Positions 53,828 to 63,383 of a stretch of 64,000 nt of DNA are shown one piece after another. The position numbers were made by a program, and so were the translations under genes. The notes below the pieces were generated by a model. That model ran no database searches. It was not told where the DNA came from and saw only the letters and a program-made list of their open reading frames with translations. The DNA is from Actinomyces sp. ZJ308. GTDB lineage: Bacteria > Actinomycetota > Actinomycetes > Actinomycetales > Actinomycetaceae. The DNA is taken from contig NZ_JAAIJY010000014.1 of assembly GCF_011752065.1 (NCBI RefSeq), positions 1-64,000 on the forward strand, given 5' to 3'. The first letter of the stretch is position 1. Each line of letters starts with the position of its first letter.

Positions 53828-55735
53828 ATGAGCAACGAAGCCTACGCCGGCACGATCCGCCTGACGGTCGCCCAGGCCACCATCCGTTTCCTGTCCAACC
53901 AGTACTCCGAGCGCGACGGCGTCGAGCAGCGCCTCATCGCCGGCGCCTTCGGCATCTTCGGCCACGGCAACGTGGCCGGCATCGGCCAGGCCCTCCTGCA
54001 GAACGAGATCGCCCGTGCCGACGGCGAGCAGGAGATGCCCTACATCATGCCCCGCAACGAGCAGGGGCAGGTGCACGCGGCAGCCGCCTTCGCCAAGACC
54101 ACCAACCGTCTCCAGACCTACATGTGCACGGCCTCGATCGGTCCGGGCTCGCTCAACATGGTCACCGGCGCCGCCCTGGCCACCACCAACCGCCTGCCGG
54201 TGCTGCTGTTCCCCTCCGACCAGTTCGCCACCCGCGTCCCCGACCCCGTGCTCCAGCAGCTGGAGGACCCCACCAGCCTGGACGTGAGCGTCAACGACGC
54301 CTTCCGTCCTGTCTCCCGCTTCTTCGACCGCATCAACCGGCCCGAGCAGCTCATCCCCTCCCTGCTCAACGCCATGCGCGTGCTCACCGACCCCGCCGAG
54401 ACCGGCGCGGTGACCATCGCCATGCCCCAGGACGTCCAGGCCGAGGTCTTCGACTGGCCCGTGGAGTTCTTCCGCAAGCGCGTGTGGCACGTGCGCCGCC
54501 CGGTGCCCGAGCCCGCCGCCCTCGAGCGCGCCGTCGCCCTCATCAAGGCCGCCAAGCGCCCCCTCATCATCGCCGGTGGAGGCACCATCTACTCCGGAGC
54601 CAGCGAGGAGCTGCGGGCCCTGGCCGCCGCCACCGGCATCCCGGTGGGCGACACCCAAGCCGGTAAGGGCGCCATCAACTTCGACCACCCCAGCGCCGTG
54701 GGCGGCGTGGGCTCCACCGGCTGCGACTCCGGCAACCACATCGCCGACAAGGCCGACCTCATCATCGGTGTGGGCACCCGCTACTCCGACTTCACCACGG
54801 CCTCCAAGACCCAGTTCAAGAACCCCGACGTGAAGTTCGTGAACATCAACGTCACGCCCTTCGACGCCGCCAAGGAGAGCGCCGAGATGGTGGTGGCCGA
54901 CGCCCGCGAGGCCCTGGCGGCCCTGACCGACGCGCTCGCGGACTACCGCGTCGAGGAGTCCTACTCCGAGGAGATCACCAAGGAGAAGGAGGCCTGGCTC
55001 AAGGCCACCGAGCGCTGCTACCACCTCGACCACGGTCCGCTGCCCGCCCAGACCGAGGTCTTCGGCGCCCTCAACGAGCTCATGGGGGAGGAGGACGTCG
55101 TCATCAACGCCGCCGGCTCCATGCCCGGTGACCTCCAGGCCCTGTGGCAGGCCTGCAGCCCGCTGCAGTACCACGTGGAGTACGCCTTCTCCTGCATGGG
55201 CTACGAGGTCCCCGCCGCGATGGGCGTCAAGCTCGCCCGGCCCGACGCCGAGGTGGTCTCCATCGTGGGCGACGGCACCTACCAGATGCTCCCCATGGAG
55301 CTGGCCACCGTGGTCCAGGAGAACATCAAGGTCATCTACGTCCTGCTGCAGAACTACGGCTTCTGCTCCATCGGGGCCCTGTCGGAGTCCCGCGGCTCCC
55401 AGCGCTTCGGCACCAAGTACCGCCAGCGCGGCGAGGGCAGCCACCTGGCCGACGAGCAGGTCATCGACGGCGTCGACATCGCCGCCAACGCCCGCTCCTG
55501 GGGACTGGACGTCCTCGAGGTCCACACCATCGAGGAGTTCAAGGAGGCCTACCGCAAGGCCGAGGCCTCCGACCGTCCCACGATGATCCACATCGAGACC
55601 GACCTCTACGGCCCCAACCCGCCCGGGTCTAGCTGGTGGGACGTCCCGGTCTCGGGCGTCTCCGCCCTGGAGTCCACCCAGCGCGCCTATGAGGACTACC
55701 AGCGCGACCGCAAGCCGCAGCGCCACTACCTCTAA
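53828..55735 (+). CDS. iolD: 3D-(3,5/4)-trihydroxycyclohexane-1,2-dione hydrolase IolD
   Basis: Thiamin-diphosphate enzyme that opens the cyclitol ring to 5-deoxy-glucuronate. The 635-residue protein has the acetolactate-synthase-like layout: N-terminal PYR domain (RLTVAQATIRFLSNQYSERDG; GHGNVAGIGQALL), middle domain (RPLIIAGGGTIYSGASEEL) and PP domain with the ThDP motif VSIVGDGTYQMLPMELATVVQENIKVIYVLLQNYG. ATG 53828 follows a GAGAAGAA purine tract. A 15-bp hairpin terminator ends the operon. Confidence 0.96.
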   Translation: MSNEAYAGTIRLTVAQATIRFLSNQYSERDGVEQRLIAGAFGIFGHGNVAGIGQALLQNEIARADGEQEMPYIMPRNEQGQVHAAAAFAKTTNRLQTYMCTASIGPGSLNMVTGAALATTNRLPVLLFPSDQFATRVPDPVLQQLEDPTSLDVSVNDAFRPVSRFFDRINRPEQLIPSLLNAMRVLTDPAETGAVTIAMPQDVQAEVFDWPVEFFRKRVWHVRRPVPEPAALERAVALIKAAKRPLIIAGGGTIYSGASEELRALAAATGIPVGDTQAGKGAINFDHPSAVGGVGSTGCDSGNHIADKADLIIGVGTRYSDFTTASKTQFKNPDVKFVNINVTPFDAAKESAEMVVADAREALAALTDALADYRVEESYSEEITKEKEAWLKATERCYHLDHGPLPAQTEVFGALNELMGEEDVVINAAGSMPGDLQALWQACSPLQYHVEYAFSCMGYEVPAAMGVKLARPDAEVVSIVGDGTYQMLPMELATVVQENIKVIYVLLQNYGFCSIGALSESRGSQRFGTKYRQRGEGSHLADEQVIDGVDIAANARSWGLDVLEVHTIEEFKEAYRKAEASDRPTMIHIETDLYGPNPPGSSWWDVPVSGVSALESTQRAYEDYQRDRKPQRHYL

Positions 55736-55797
55736 CGCTACCTGGAGGGATCACAGGTAGGTCGCGGACCGGCGCGCAGCTCCTGCGCCACCGCGTC

Positions 55798-55834
55798 GGC
55801 GGGGCCCACGGCGATCACGGCCGTGGGCCCCGCC
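55798..55834 (+). terminator. terminator of the iolC-iolD operon
   Basis: Perfect 15-bp stem (55798-55812 with 55820-55834) and 7-base loop, 62 bases after the iolD stop. Confidence 0.8.
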
Positions 55835-55935
55835 GTGTGCGCGTTGGCAGGCGTCCGGAAGGCGTCCCCGTGAGCCTCGGCGCGGCGTCGGGAGGCAGGG
55901 GAGGCCCGAGGAGATCACGATGTGGTCAACGTCCC

Positions 55936-55955
55936 CATTTTGTTCTGACAAAATG
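55936..55955. promoter_or_regulatory. IolR-type operator of iolA
   Basis: CATTTTGTTCTGACAAAATG, with 8-bp outer arms perfectly complementary; the best-formed long palindrome of the set. Confidence 0.75.
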
Positions 55956-56108
55956 ACGTGAACCGCCGTCTAGGACGTTAGGGTGGTGGCACATGCAAGG
56001 CACTGGGCGCCCGACCGGCCCTCACTGAGACCTTGGTCGGGGGTTGTGCCTAGCCGACCCCATAGGCGGGGACGGGCCCGCGAAACCGACAACCAGGAGT
56101 CGATAACG

Positions 56109-57602
<1,494 letters not shown>

Positions 57603-57643
57603 GAGCGGTGCTGCCGGTGTCCTGAGACGGCCGCCGCTTTGAG

Positions 57644-57677
57644 TGTGGGCGCCTTCCTGTACGGGGAGGCGCCCACA
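57644..57677 (+). terminator. terminator after iolA
   Basis: Perfect 11-bp stem (57644-57654 with 57667-57677) followed by a T-rich stretch (ATTGCTGTTCTGTC). Confidence 0.8.
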
Positions 57678-57797
57678 TTGCTGTTCTGTCGGCTCCAGCC
57701 GGCCTGGTGATTGTGCCAAGCCGGCGCGGGTGGGGACGGGGATGGGTGAGGCTGGTGGCGCCGGGTCCGCGTTCCGAGTGCCGATCATCTGCACCGG

Positions 57798-57824
57798 GAT
57801 ATCCCGGATATCCCTGATATCCCG
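57798..57824. repeat. 9-bp tandem repeat, three copies
   Basis: GATATCCCG, GATATCCCT, GATATCCCG in direct succession; each contains the GATATC palindrome. Confidence 0.9.
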
Positions 57825-57900
57825 TGGGCTGTGACGGCACGCTCGCAGCGCAAGCAGGGCGATGAGCGCCCGAGTCGGGGTGCTGGGTACGGTCGGGAAC

Positions 57901-57995
57901 GTACTTTCCGCGCGAGGACTGCGTTCTGATGCAGATCACTGGGGTCAGCTCCCAGTAATCTGCGAGAAAACGCAGTCCTCGACGCGAGACGCAGT
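57901..57995. repeat. dispersed long-palindrome repeat, copy 2
   Basis: Arms 57914-57943 and 57951-57980 pair at 25 of 30 positions. The shared parts with copy 1 at 18511-18600 include GTACTT(C)TCC on the left, GGACTGCG, and TCTGCGAGAAA(A/G)CGCAGTC on the right. Confidence 0.8.
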
Positions 57996-58059
57996 CCCCG
58001 ATCCGAGCATCGGCCCGGTGTCGCCATGATGTCTGCTCGCTCGCTGAAGATCAGACATC

Positions 58060-58074
58060 TTTGTTAGAACAAAA
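58060..58074. promoter_or_regulatory. IolR-type operator of the IolI-like gene
   Basis: TTTGTTAGAACAAAA, a diverged box that keeps the TTTGT and ACAAA arms, 83 bp before the ATG at 58157. Confidence 0.6.
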
Positions 58075-58156
58075 TCCTAGGTTTCCGGTTGGTGGAGGTG
58101 TACAGTGGATGTCACGTCCGAAACGATTCGGAAACCGCCTCACCAAGGAGACAACG

Positions 58157-59086
58157 ATGTCCAAAGCCGTCAACACCAGCGACCCCAAGTACTCCAAGCT
58201 CACCATCGGCGTCTGCCCCGACCAGTGGGGCGTCTGGTTCCCCGAGGACCCCAAGCAGATGGACCCCCGCCAGGCCTGGCAGGAGATGGCCGAGGCCGGC
58301 TTCGAGGTCATCGAGACCGGGCCCTTCGGCTACTTCCCGACCGACCCCAAGGAGCTCCAGAAGTGGTGCGACGAGTTCGGCATGCGAGTGGTGGCCGGCA
58401 CCGGCTGGGGCATCCTGCACAAGCAGGACGCCTGGGAGACCACGCTCAAGACCTTCCGCGCCATCGCCGAGACCCACGCCGCCGTCGGCGCCGAGTACAT
58501 CGTCCACCTGCCTCCGCTCTACCGCGACGACAAGACCTGGCAGTGGACCGACGACCGCGTCCTGTCCGACGACGCCTGGAAGCTCTACGTCGAGCACGCC
58601 AACGCCCTGGGCCAGATGCTCCTGGACGAGTACGGACTCAAGATGGTCCTCCACCCCCATGGCGACTCCCACATCGAGACGCCCGAGGAGATCGCCCGCA
58701 TCTTCGACGCCACCGACCCGACCTACGTCAACCTGTGTCTGGACTCCGGGCACGTCGTCTACGGCGGCGGTGACCCGGTCGAGCTGTGCAGGAAGTACCC
58801 CGAGCGCATCACCTACGTCCACATCAAGGCCTTCGACGAGGACATCACTCGCGAGGCCCACGAGAAGGACTGGCCCTTCGGTGAGGCCGTCACCAAGGGC
58901 GCCTCGGTCTGCCCGCCGGCCGGCCTGCCCGAGATGCACGAGTTCGTCGACGCCCTGGCGGCCCTGGACAAGCCGATCTACGCGATCTGCGAGCAGGACT
59001 GCTACCCCTGCGACCCCTCCTTCCCCAAGCAGAACGCCATCAACATGCGCACGTACCTGGCCGAGTGCGGCCTGGGCCTGGCCTGA
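58157..59086 (+). CDS. TIM-barrel isomerase/epimerase, IolI/IolE-related
   Basis: A 309-residue AP-endonuclease-2-type barrel: LTIGVCPDQWGVWFPEDPKQMD, GFEVIETGPFGYFP, KMVLHPHGDSHIETPEE, VNLCLDSGHVVYGGGDPVEL, ITYVHIKAFDEDI and YAICEQDCYPCDPS. Metal-ligand positions are kept. It is not the true IolE (that is at 40475) and resembles inosose isomerases or related dehydratases. ATG 58157 has AAGGAG seven bases away. It is first in a two-gene unit with the dehydrogenase at 59185. Confidence 0.87.
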   Translation: MSKAVNTSDPKYSKLTIGVCPDQWGVWFPEDPKQMDPRQAWQEMAEAGFEVIETGPFGYFPTDPKELQKWCDEFGMRVVAGTGWGILHKQDAWETTLKTFRAIAETHAAVGAEYIVHLPPLYRDDKTWQWTDDRVLSDDAWKLYVEHANALGQMLLDEYGLKMVLHPHGDSHIETPEEIARIFDATDPTYVNLCLDSGHVVYGGGDPVELCRKYPERITYVHIKAFDEDITREAHEKDWPFGEAVTKGASVCPPAGLPEMHEFVDALAALDKPIYAICEQDCYPCDPSFPKQNAINMRTYLAECGLGLA

Positions 59087-59112
59087 GGGCTCCCAGCCGT
59101 TCGGCCTGTCGC

Positions 59113-59167
59113 CGACTCACCACCGACTCACCACTGACTCGCCACTGACTTACCACTGACTCGAACT
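59113..59167. repeat. 11-bp tandem repeat array upstream of the second iolG-like gene
   Basis: Four full 11-bp units (59113, 59124, 59135, 59146; consensus YGACTCACCAC) and a partial fifth. The motif equals that of the array before iolE on the opposite strand. It ends about 4 bases before the GAGGAG ribosome site. Confidence 0.95.
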
Positions 59168-59184
59168 CAACGAGGAGACACATC

Positions 59185-60192
59185 ATGACTGTACGCATCG
59201 GACTCATCGGCGCCGGCGGCATGGGCCGCGCCCATGTCGAGCGCATCGAGAACGAGCTGGCCGGCGGCAGGATCGTCGCCGTGGCCGACCTCAACCTCGA
59301 GGGCGCCAGGGCCGTGGCCGAGCCCCTGGGCGCCAAGGCCTACGGCAGCGGGGCCGAGCTCATCGCCGACCCCGACGTCGACGCCGTCCTCATCGCCACC
59401 TTCGGCAAGGTCCACGCCCCCGACGTCATCGCCGCCATCGAGGCCGGCAAGTACGTCCTGTGCGAGAAGCCCCTGGCCACCACCCCCGAGGACTGCATCG
59501 CCATCATGGAGGCCGAGCAGAAGGCCGGCAAGAAGCTGGTCACGGTCGGCTTCATGCGCCGCTTCGACGCCGGCTACCAGGAGATGCGCGCCGCCCTGGA
59601 GGGCGGGGAGCTGGGCTACGCCACGCTCGTCCACTGCCGCCACCGCAACCCCTCGGTCCCGGAGAACTACACCACCCGCAACATGATCGACGACACCGCG
59701 ATCCACGAGATCGACATCTGTCGCTACCTGCTGGACGACGAGATCGTCTCGGTGCGGGTGGACGCGCCCCGCTCCACCTCGCGCCGCTTCGACCACCTCC
59801 AGGACCCCCTCGTCCTCGTGGCCAGGACCGCCTCGGGCGTGCTCATCGACGACGAGATCAACGTCAACATCCAGTTCGGCTACTCCATCGAGTGCGAGCT
59901 GGTCATGGAGGCCGGCACCATCCGTCTCAGCGACCAGAACACGGTCATCACCCGGGACTCCTACGGCAACCGCAACCCGATCTGCCGCAGCCACATCGAC
60001 CGCTTCCACACCGCCTTCAACCAGGAGGTTCAGCAGTGGATCCGCGCCGTCGAGCGTGACGAGCACACCGGGTCCACGGCCTGGGACGGCTATGCCGCCA
60101 CCTGCGTCGTCGACGCCGGCCTGGCCTCCCTGGAGAACGGCGGCCGCCAGGTCGACGTCGAGATGATCGCCAAGCCCGCCTTCTACGCCTGA
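59185..60192 (+). CDS. Gfo/Idh/MocA-family inositol dehydrogenase paralogue
   Basis: A 335-residue NAD-dependent dehydrogenase: VRIGLIGAGGMGRAHVERIE, VLIATFGKVHAPDVIAAIEAGKYVLCEKPLAT, VGFMRRFDAGYQEM and DDTAIHEIDICRYLL with the His of the catalytic pair. Similar to IolG and IolW-type enzymes. ATG 59185 has GAGGAG. Co-transcription with the upstream barrel enzyme is likely, the intercistronic spacer being largely the 11-bp repeat array. Confidence 0.88.
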   Translation: MTVRIGLIGAGGMGRAHVERIENELAGGRIVAVADLNLEGARAVAEPLGAKAYGSGAELIADPDVDAVLIATFGKVHAPDVIAAIEAGKYVLCEKPLATTPEDCIAIMEAEQKAGKKLVTVGFMRRFDAGYQEMRAALEGGELGYATLVHCRHRNPSVPENYTTRNMIDDTAIHEIDICRYLLDDEIVSVRVDAPRSTSRRFDHLQDPLVLVARTASGVLIDDEINVNIQFGYSIECELVMEAGTIRLSDQNTVITRDSYGNRNPICRSHIDRFHTAFNQEVQQWIRAVERDEHTGSTAWDGYAATCVVDAGLASLENGGRQVDVEMIAKPAFYA

Positions 60193-60315
60193 CATGCCTC
60201 CCGTCGTCGTCCGCCCGGTGCGTGGTCATCGGCTGAGACGCTCGCGATTGCTGCGTGTTCGCCGGCGTCCCGGCCCTGCGTCGGACGGGCGACGACGGGA
60301 TCAATCCACGACGTC

Positions 60316-60350
60316 CGTCCGGGGAGGCGCTCGGCGCGCCTTCCCGGACG
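60316..60350 (+). terminator. hairpin after the iolG-like gene
   Basis: About 15-bp stem with one wobble (60316-60330 with 60336-60350), 5-base loop. Confidence 0.65.
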
Positions 60351-60438
60351 ACGACCTTTCGGCGGCAGGACGGCAGGAGCCCGCGATGCCGTCAAAGGAC
60401 TGAAAACTGCCGCCCTCAACTACTTCCCTCCACGCTAT

Positions 60439-60448
60439 TGTCATGACA
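60439..60448. promoter_or_regulatory. IolR-type operator of the iolH-porter unit
   Basis: TGTCATGACA, a perfect palindrome that also satisfies KGWCHTRACA at every position, 47 bp before the iolH start. Confidence 0.7.
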
Positions 60449-60494
60449 TTATGGGGATGTCGACATGGCCGTCGGCCCCCGAGAGGAGACCTCC

Positions 60495-61364
60495 TTGGTA
60501 GACATCGCCCTAGACCCGAACATGTACTACCGCACCATGTCCACGGTGCGAACCCTCCACAAGGCAGCCGAGCTGGGCTTCGAGTACGTCGAGCTCTCGC
60601 CCAACTCAGACTTCCACTTCTGGCACCACCGTCCCGCCGCCGACGACGCCTTCGTCGCTGAGCTCAACAAGGCGCAGAAGGAGACGGGCGTCAAAGTGCG
60701 CACCCTCAACCCCGTCTTCAACTGGTCCTCGCCCGACGAGGAGGAGCGGCGCGCCCAGGTCTCCAACTGGCGTCGGTTGCTCGAGCTCGCCGACCAGATC
60801 GACGTCCGCGAGATCACCTCGGAGTTCTCCGGGGACCGCAACCAGGCCCGCCGCAGCGAGGAGCAGTGGTTCCGCTCCATCGAGGAGCTCATCCCCGACT
60901 TCGAGCGCTACGGCATCCGCCTCAATATGGAGGCCCACCCCTATGATTTCGTCGAGCTGCACGACCCCGCCCTGAACCTGGTGCGCGCGGTCAACAAGGA
61001 CTGGCTCGGATACGAGTTCTGCTGCCCGCACGCCTTCCACCTCTCCGACGGGGCGGGCGACGTCGAGCGCATGATCCGCACCGCTCACGAGGCCGGCAAG
61101 CTGCGCGAGGTCCACATCGCCGACGGCTTCAACCACCGCGCCAACGACGGCAACCGCTACATCGTCAACCCTCCCGGCGCGGACGTGACCGTCCACCAGC
61201 ACAACGAGGTCGGCAACGGTGAGGTCGACTGGGACGCCGTCTTCTCCACGCTGCGGGACATCGACTTCGACGGCGTGCTCTCCGTATGCGTCTTCGGCTG
61301 GCACGAGCACGCCGACGACATCAACCGCCGAGTGCTGGCCCGGCTCCGCAAGGAGCTCGGCTGA
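60495..61364 (+). CDS. iolH: IolH-like TIM-barrel protein
   Basis: A 289-residue sugar phosphate isomerase/epimerase-type barrel close in pattern to corynebacterial IolH: VDIALDPNMYYRTMS, GFEYVELSPNSDFHFWHHRPAADD, VFNWSSPDEEERRAQVSNWRRLLELA, ITSEFSGDRNQARRSEEQWFRSIEELIPD, HIADGFNHRANDGNRYIVNPPG and VHQHNEVGNGEVDWD. TTG 60495 is preferred because GAGAGGAG sits about six bases upstream and the product then begins like other IolH proteins; an ATG at 60465 would add ten residues. Exact reaction in inositol metabolism is unsettled. Confidence 0.88.
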   Translation: MVDIALDPNMYYRTMSTVRTLHKAAELGFEYVELSPNSDFHFWHHRPAADDAFVAELNKAQKETGVKVRTLNPVFNWSSPDEEERRAQVSNWRRLLELADQIDVREITSEFSGDRNQARRSEEQWFRSIEELIPDFERYGIRLNMEAHPYDFVELHDPALNLVRAVNKDWLGYEFCCPHAFHLSDGAGDVERMIRTAHEAGKLREVHIADGFNHRANDGNRYIVNPPGADVTVHQHNEVGNGEVDWDAVFSTLRDIDFDGVLSVCVFGWHEHADDINRRVLARLRKELG

Positions 61365-61378
61365 CCCTCATCGGTCCG

Positions 61379-61392
61379 CACTGTCTACAGTG
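61379..61392. promoter_or_regulatory. palindrome between iolH and the porter
   Basis: CACTGTCTACAGTG, perfect 6-bp arms, just after the iolH stop and 134 bp before the porter. Operator or mRNA hairpin; unassigned. Confidence 0.35.
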
Positions 61393-61525
61393 AGGACCGT
61401 CCACGCTGCCGGCTCCCGCTCCTGCGCTGCGGGGCGGAGGCCGGCGGATCGGGGCTCCCGGTCCATCCAGCAGCGCCCGCTTTCGCCTCCGCCAACGACG
61501 GCGGACGATCCAAGGAGTTCCTTCC

Positions 61526-63142
61526 ATGTCCACACCATCGAATTCTGCGGCGCAGTACACGCCGGAGAAGATCCAGGAGCTGGTCGACCAGACCCCCGCC
61601 TCGGGGCCGAAGCGCTCGCTCGGGCTCATCGCCCTGGTCGCCACCCTCGGCTCACTGCTCTTCGGCTACGACACCGGTGTCATCTCCGGCGCCCTGCCCT
61701 ACATGTACCTGCCGCACGACGCCAACGGCCTGCAGATCACCTCCTGGGAGGAGGGCTGGATCGGTGGCCTGCTCTGCCTGGGCGCCGCCCTGGGCGCCTC
61801 GGTGGGAGGCAAGCTCTCCGACAAGTACGGACGCCGGCACAACATCATGCTCCTCGCCCTGGTCTTCTTCATCGGGGCCCTGGGCTGCACGCTCTCACCG
61901 AACATCTGGGTCCTCTACTTCTTCCGGATCGTCCTGGGCTTCGCCGTCGGCGGTGCCTCGGCGATCGTTCCCGTCTTCCTCGGTGAGACGGCACCCAAGC
62001 GCATCCGTGGGACTCTTGTGGCCGTCGACCAGATGATGATCGTCTTCGGCCAGTTCCTCGCCTTCTCCATGAACGCGGTCCTCGCCCGCATGCACGGCGG
62101 CCCGGAGGTCACCGTTGCCAACGACGTCGTCAACGGCTCCGGTGAGGTCGTCGCCAAGGCCGGTGACACGGTCGCGTGGGAGACCGTGCAGCACTTGAGC
62201 AACGTCGTGGTTGAGTCCGGCAACGGGATGACCTGGCGCTACATGCTCGTGCTGGCCACCCTGCCCGCCGTCGCCCTGTGGTTCGGCATCCGCCTCATGC
62301 CGGAGTCCTCGCGCTGGTACGTCGCCAACCTGCGTATCGCCGAGGCCATCGGCTCCCTCAAGCGAGTGCGCGACGAGTCCAAGGACGGCTCCATCGCCGA
62401 AGAGGTCGACGAGATGCTGGAGATCCAGCGCAAGGAGGCCAGCCAGGAGAAGTGGGGCCTGGCGCAGATCATGGGCGTCAAGTGGACCCGGCACCTGCTG
62501 TTCATCGGCATCATCCTGGGCCTGGCCGACCAGCTCACCGGTATCAACACGGCCATGTACTACACGCCCAAGGTGCTCTCCGCCGCCGGCCTGCCCATGA
62601 GTGACGCGATCTCCCTCAACGTCGTCTCCGGGTTCGTCTCCTTCGTCGGCTCGGCCGTTGGCCTGTGGCTGGTCACCAAGTTCGCCCGCCGGCACGTGGG
62701 CATCTACCAGGAGGCCAGCATCGTCGTCTCCCTGGGGCTCCTGGCCGCGGTGTTCTACTTCCTCATCCAGCCCTACCAGGACGCCGACGGCAACATCAAG
62801 GGCGCCCCCACCTTCGCCCCCTACCTGGTACTGCTCATCGTCTCGCTGTTCGTGTTCGCCAAGCAGTCCGGGACGGTCACCTGGGTCCTCATCGCGGAGA
62901 TCTACCCCGCCAAGGTTCGTGGCACGGCCATGGGGCTGGCCGTGGGCACCCTGTGGATCGCCAACGGCATCGTCGCCGCGGTCTTCCCCGTCATGATGGA
63001 GAAGCTGGGCGGGTCGCTGACCTACCTCATCTTCTGCCTGTTCAACGTCCTCTCGCTCATCTTCTACATGAGGTTCGTGCCCGAGACGAAGTACCACTCC
63101 CTGGAGGAGCTCGAGGCCCGCTTCGAGAAGGAGTACAGCTGA
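61526..63142 (+). CDS. MFS inositol/sugar porter (IolT-like), module B copy 2
   Basis: A 538-residue sugar porter: GSLLFGYDTGVISGALPYMY, GRRHNIMLLALVFF, PVFLGETAPKRIRG, LMPESSRWYVANL, DQLTGINTAMYYTPK and VPETKYHSLEELEARF. Like its two paralogues in this window it has an enlarged helix 5-6 loop (HGGPEVTVANDVVNGSG and onward, about 55 residues). ATG 61526 has AAGGAG upstream. It follows iolH by 161 bases and may share its promoter. Confidence 0.9.
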   Translation: MSTPSNSAAQYTPEKIQELVDQTPASGPKRSLGLIALVATLGSLLFGYDTGVISGALPYMYLPHDANGLQITSWEEGWIGGLLCLGAALGASVGGKLSDKYGRRHNIMLLALVFFIGALGCTLSPNIWVLYFFRIVLGFAVGGASAIVPVFLGETAPKRIRGTLVAVDQMMIVFGQFLAFSMNAVLARMHGGPEVTVANDVVNGSGEVVAKAGDTVAWETVQHLSNVVVESGNGMTWRYMLVLATLPAVALWFGIRLMPESSRWYVANLRIAEAIGSLKRVRDESKDGSIAEEVDEMLEIQRKEASQEKWGLAQIMGVKWTRHLLFIGIILGLADQLTGINTAMYYTPKVLSAAGLPMSDAISLNVVSGFVSFVGSAVGLWLVTKFARRHVGIYQEASIVVSLGLLAAVFYFLIQPYQDADGNIKGAPTFAPYLVLLIVSLFVFAKQSGTVTWVLIAEIYPAKVRGTAMGLAVGTLWIANGIVAAVFPVMMEKLGGSLTYLIFCLFNVLSLIFYMRFVPETKYHSLEELEARFEKEYS

Positions 63143-63166
63143 CCGGTCGCGCCCGGAGCTGCGGCA

Positions 63167-63199
63167 GTGACAGACCGGTGACAGACCGGTGACAGGCCG
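63167..63199. repeat. 11-bp tandem repeat, three copies
   Basis: GTGACAGACCG twice and GTGACAGGCCG once, shortly after the porter stop codon. Confidence 0.95.
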
Positions 63200-63383
63200 G
63201 ATGGCAGACCACCATGGCCGGGTGGATCCGCACGGATCGAATTGAAGCCGACCATCCGGTTCTGACACACTGTCGCAGTTCCCGGACGACATCATCAGCA
63301 CCGGCTGGTGACGATCTCCGAGTAGACCTCTGAGCAGACCCCCATACACATATGCCGCCCATGACGTACACGGTGACTGGTCC

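Larger units (their letters stand above)
55736..56108. other. intergenic region iolD - iolA
   Basis: About 370 bases with a strong terminator (55798-55834), then the IolR-type box (55936-55955) and the iolA leader. No gene seen. Confidence 0.7.
57603..58156. other. 550-base gap between iolA and the IolI-like gene
   Basis: Holds, in order, the iolA terminator, a 9-bp triple repeat, copy 2 of the dispersed palindrome and an IolR-type box. No gene is supported; open frames here read through the palindrome. Confidence 0.7.
60193..60494. other. intergenic region before iolH
   Basis: Contains a hairpin terminator (60316-60350) and the IolR-type box (60439-60448). Short open frames are not supported. 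Confidence 0.65.

Noticed and set aside
59113-59167. Minor CRISPR or iteron-type replication origin
   Set aside because: 11-bp units without spacers in an operon leader; no replication gene or AT-rich unwinding region is near.
60194-60446. Small plus-strand frames of 63-69 codons before iolH
   Set aside because: Arg-rich, crossing a terminator hairpin, no start signals; non-coding is more likely.
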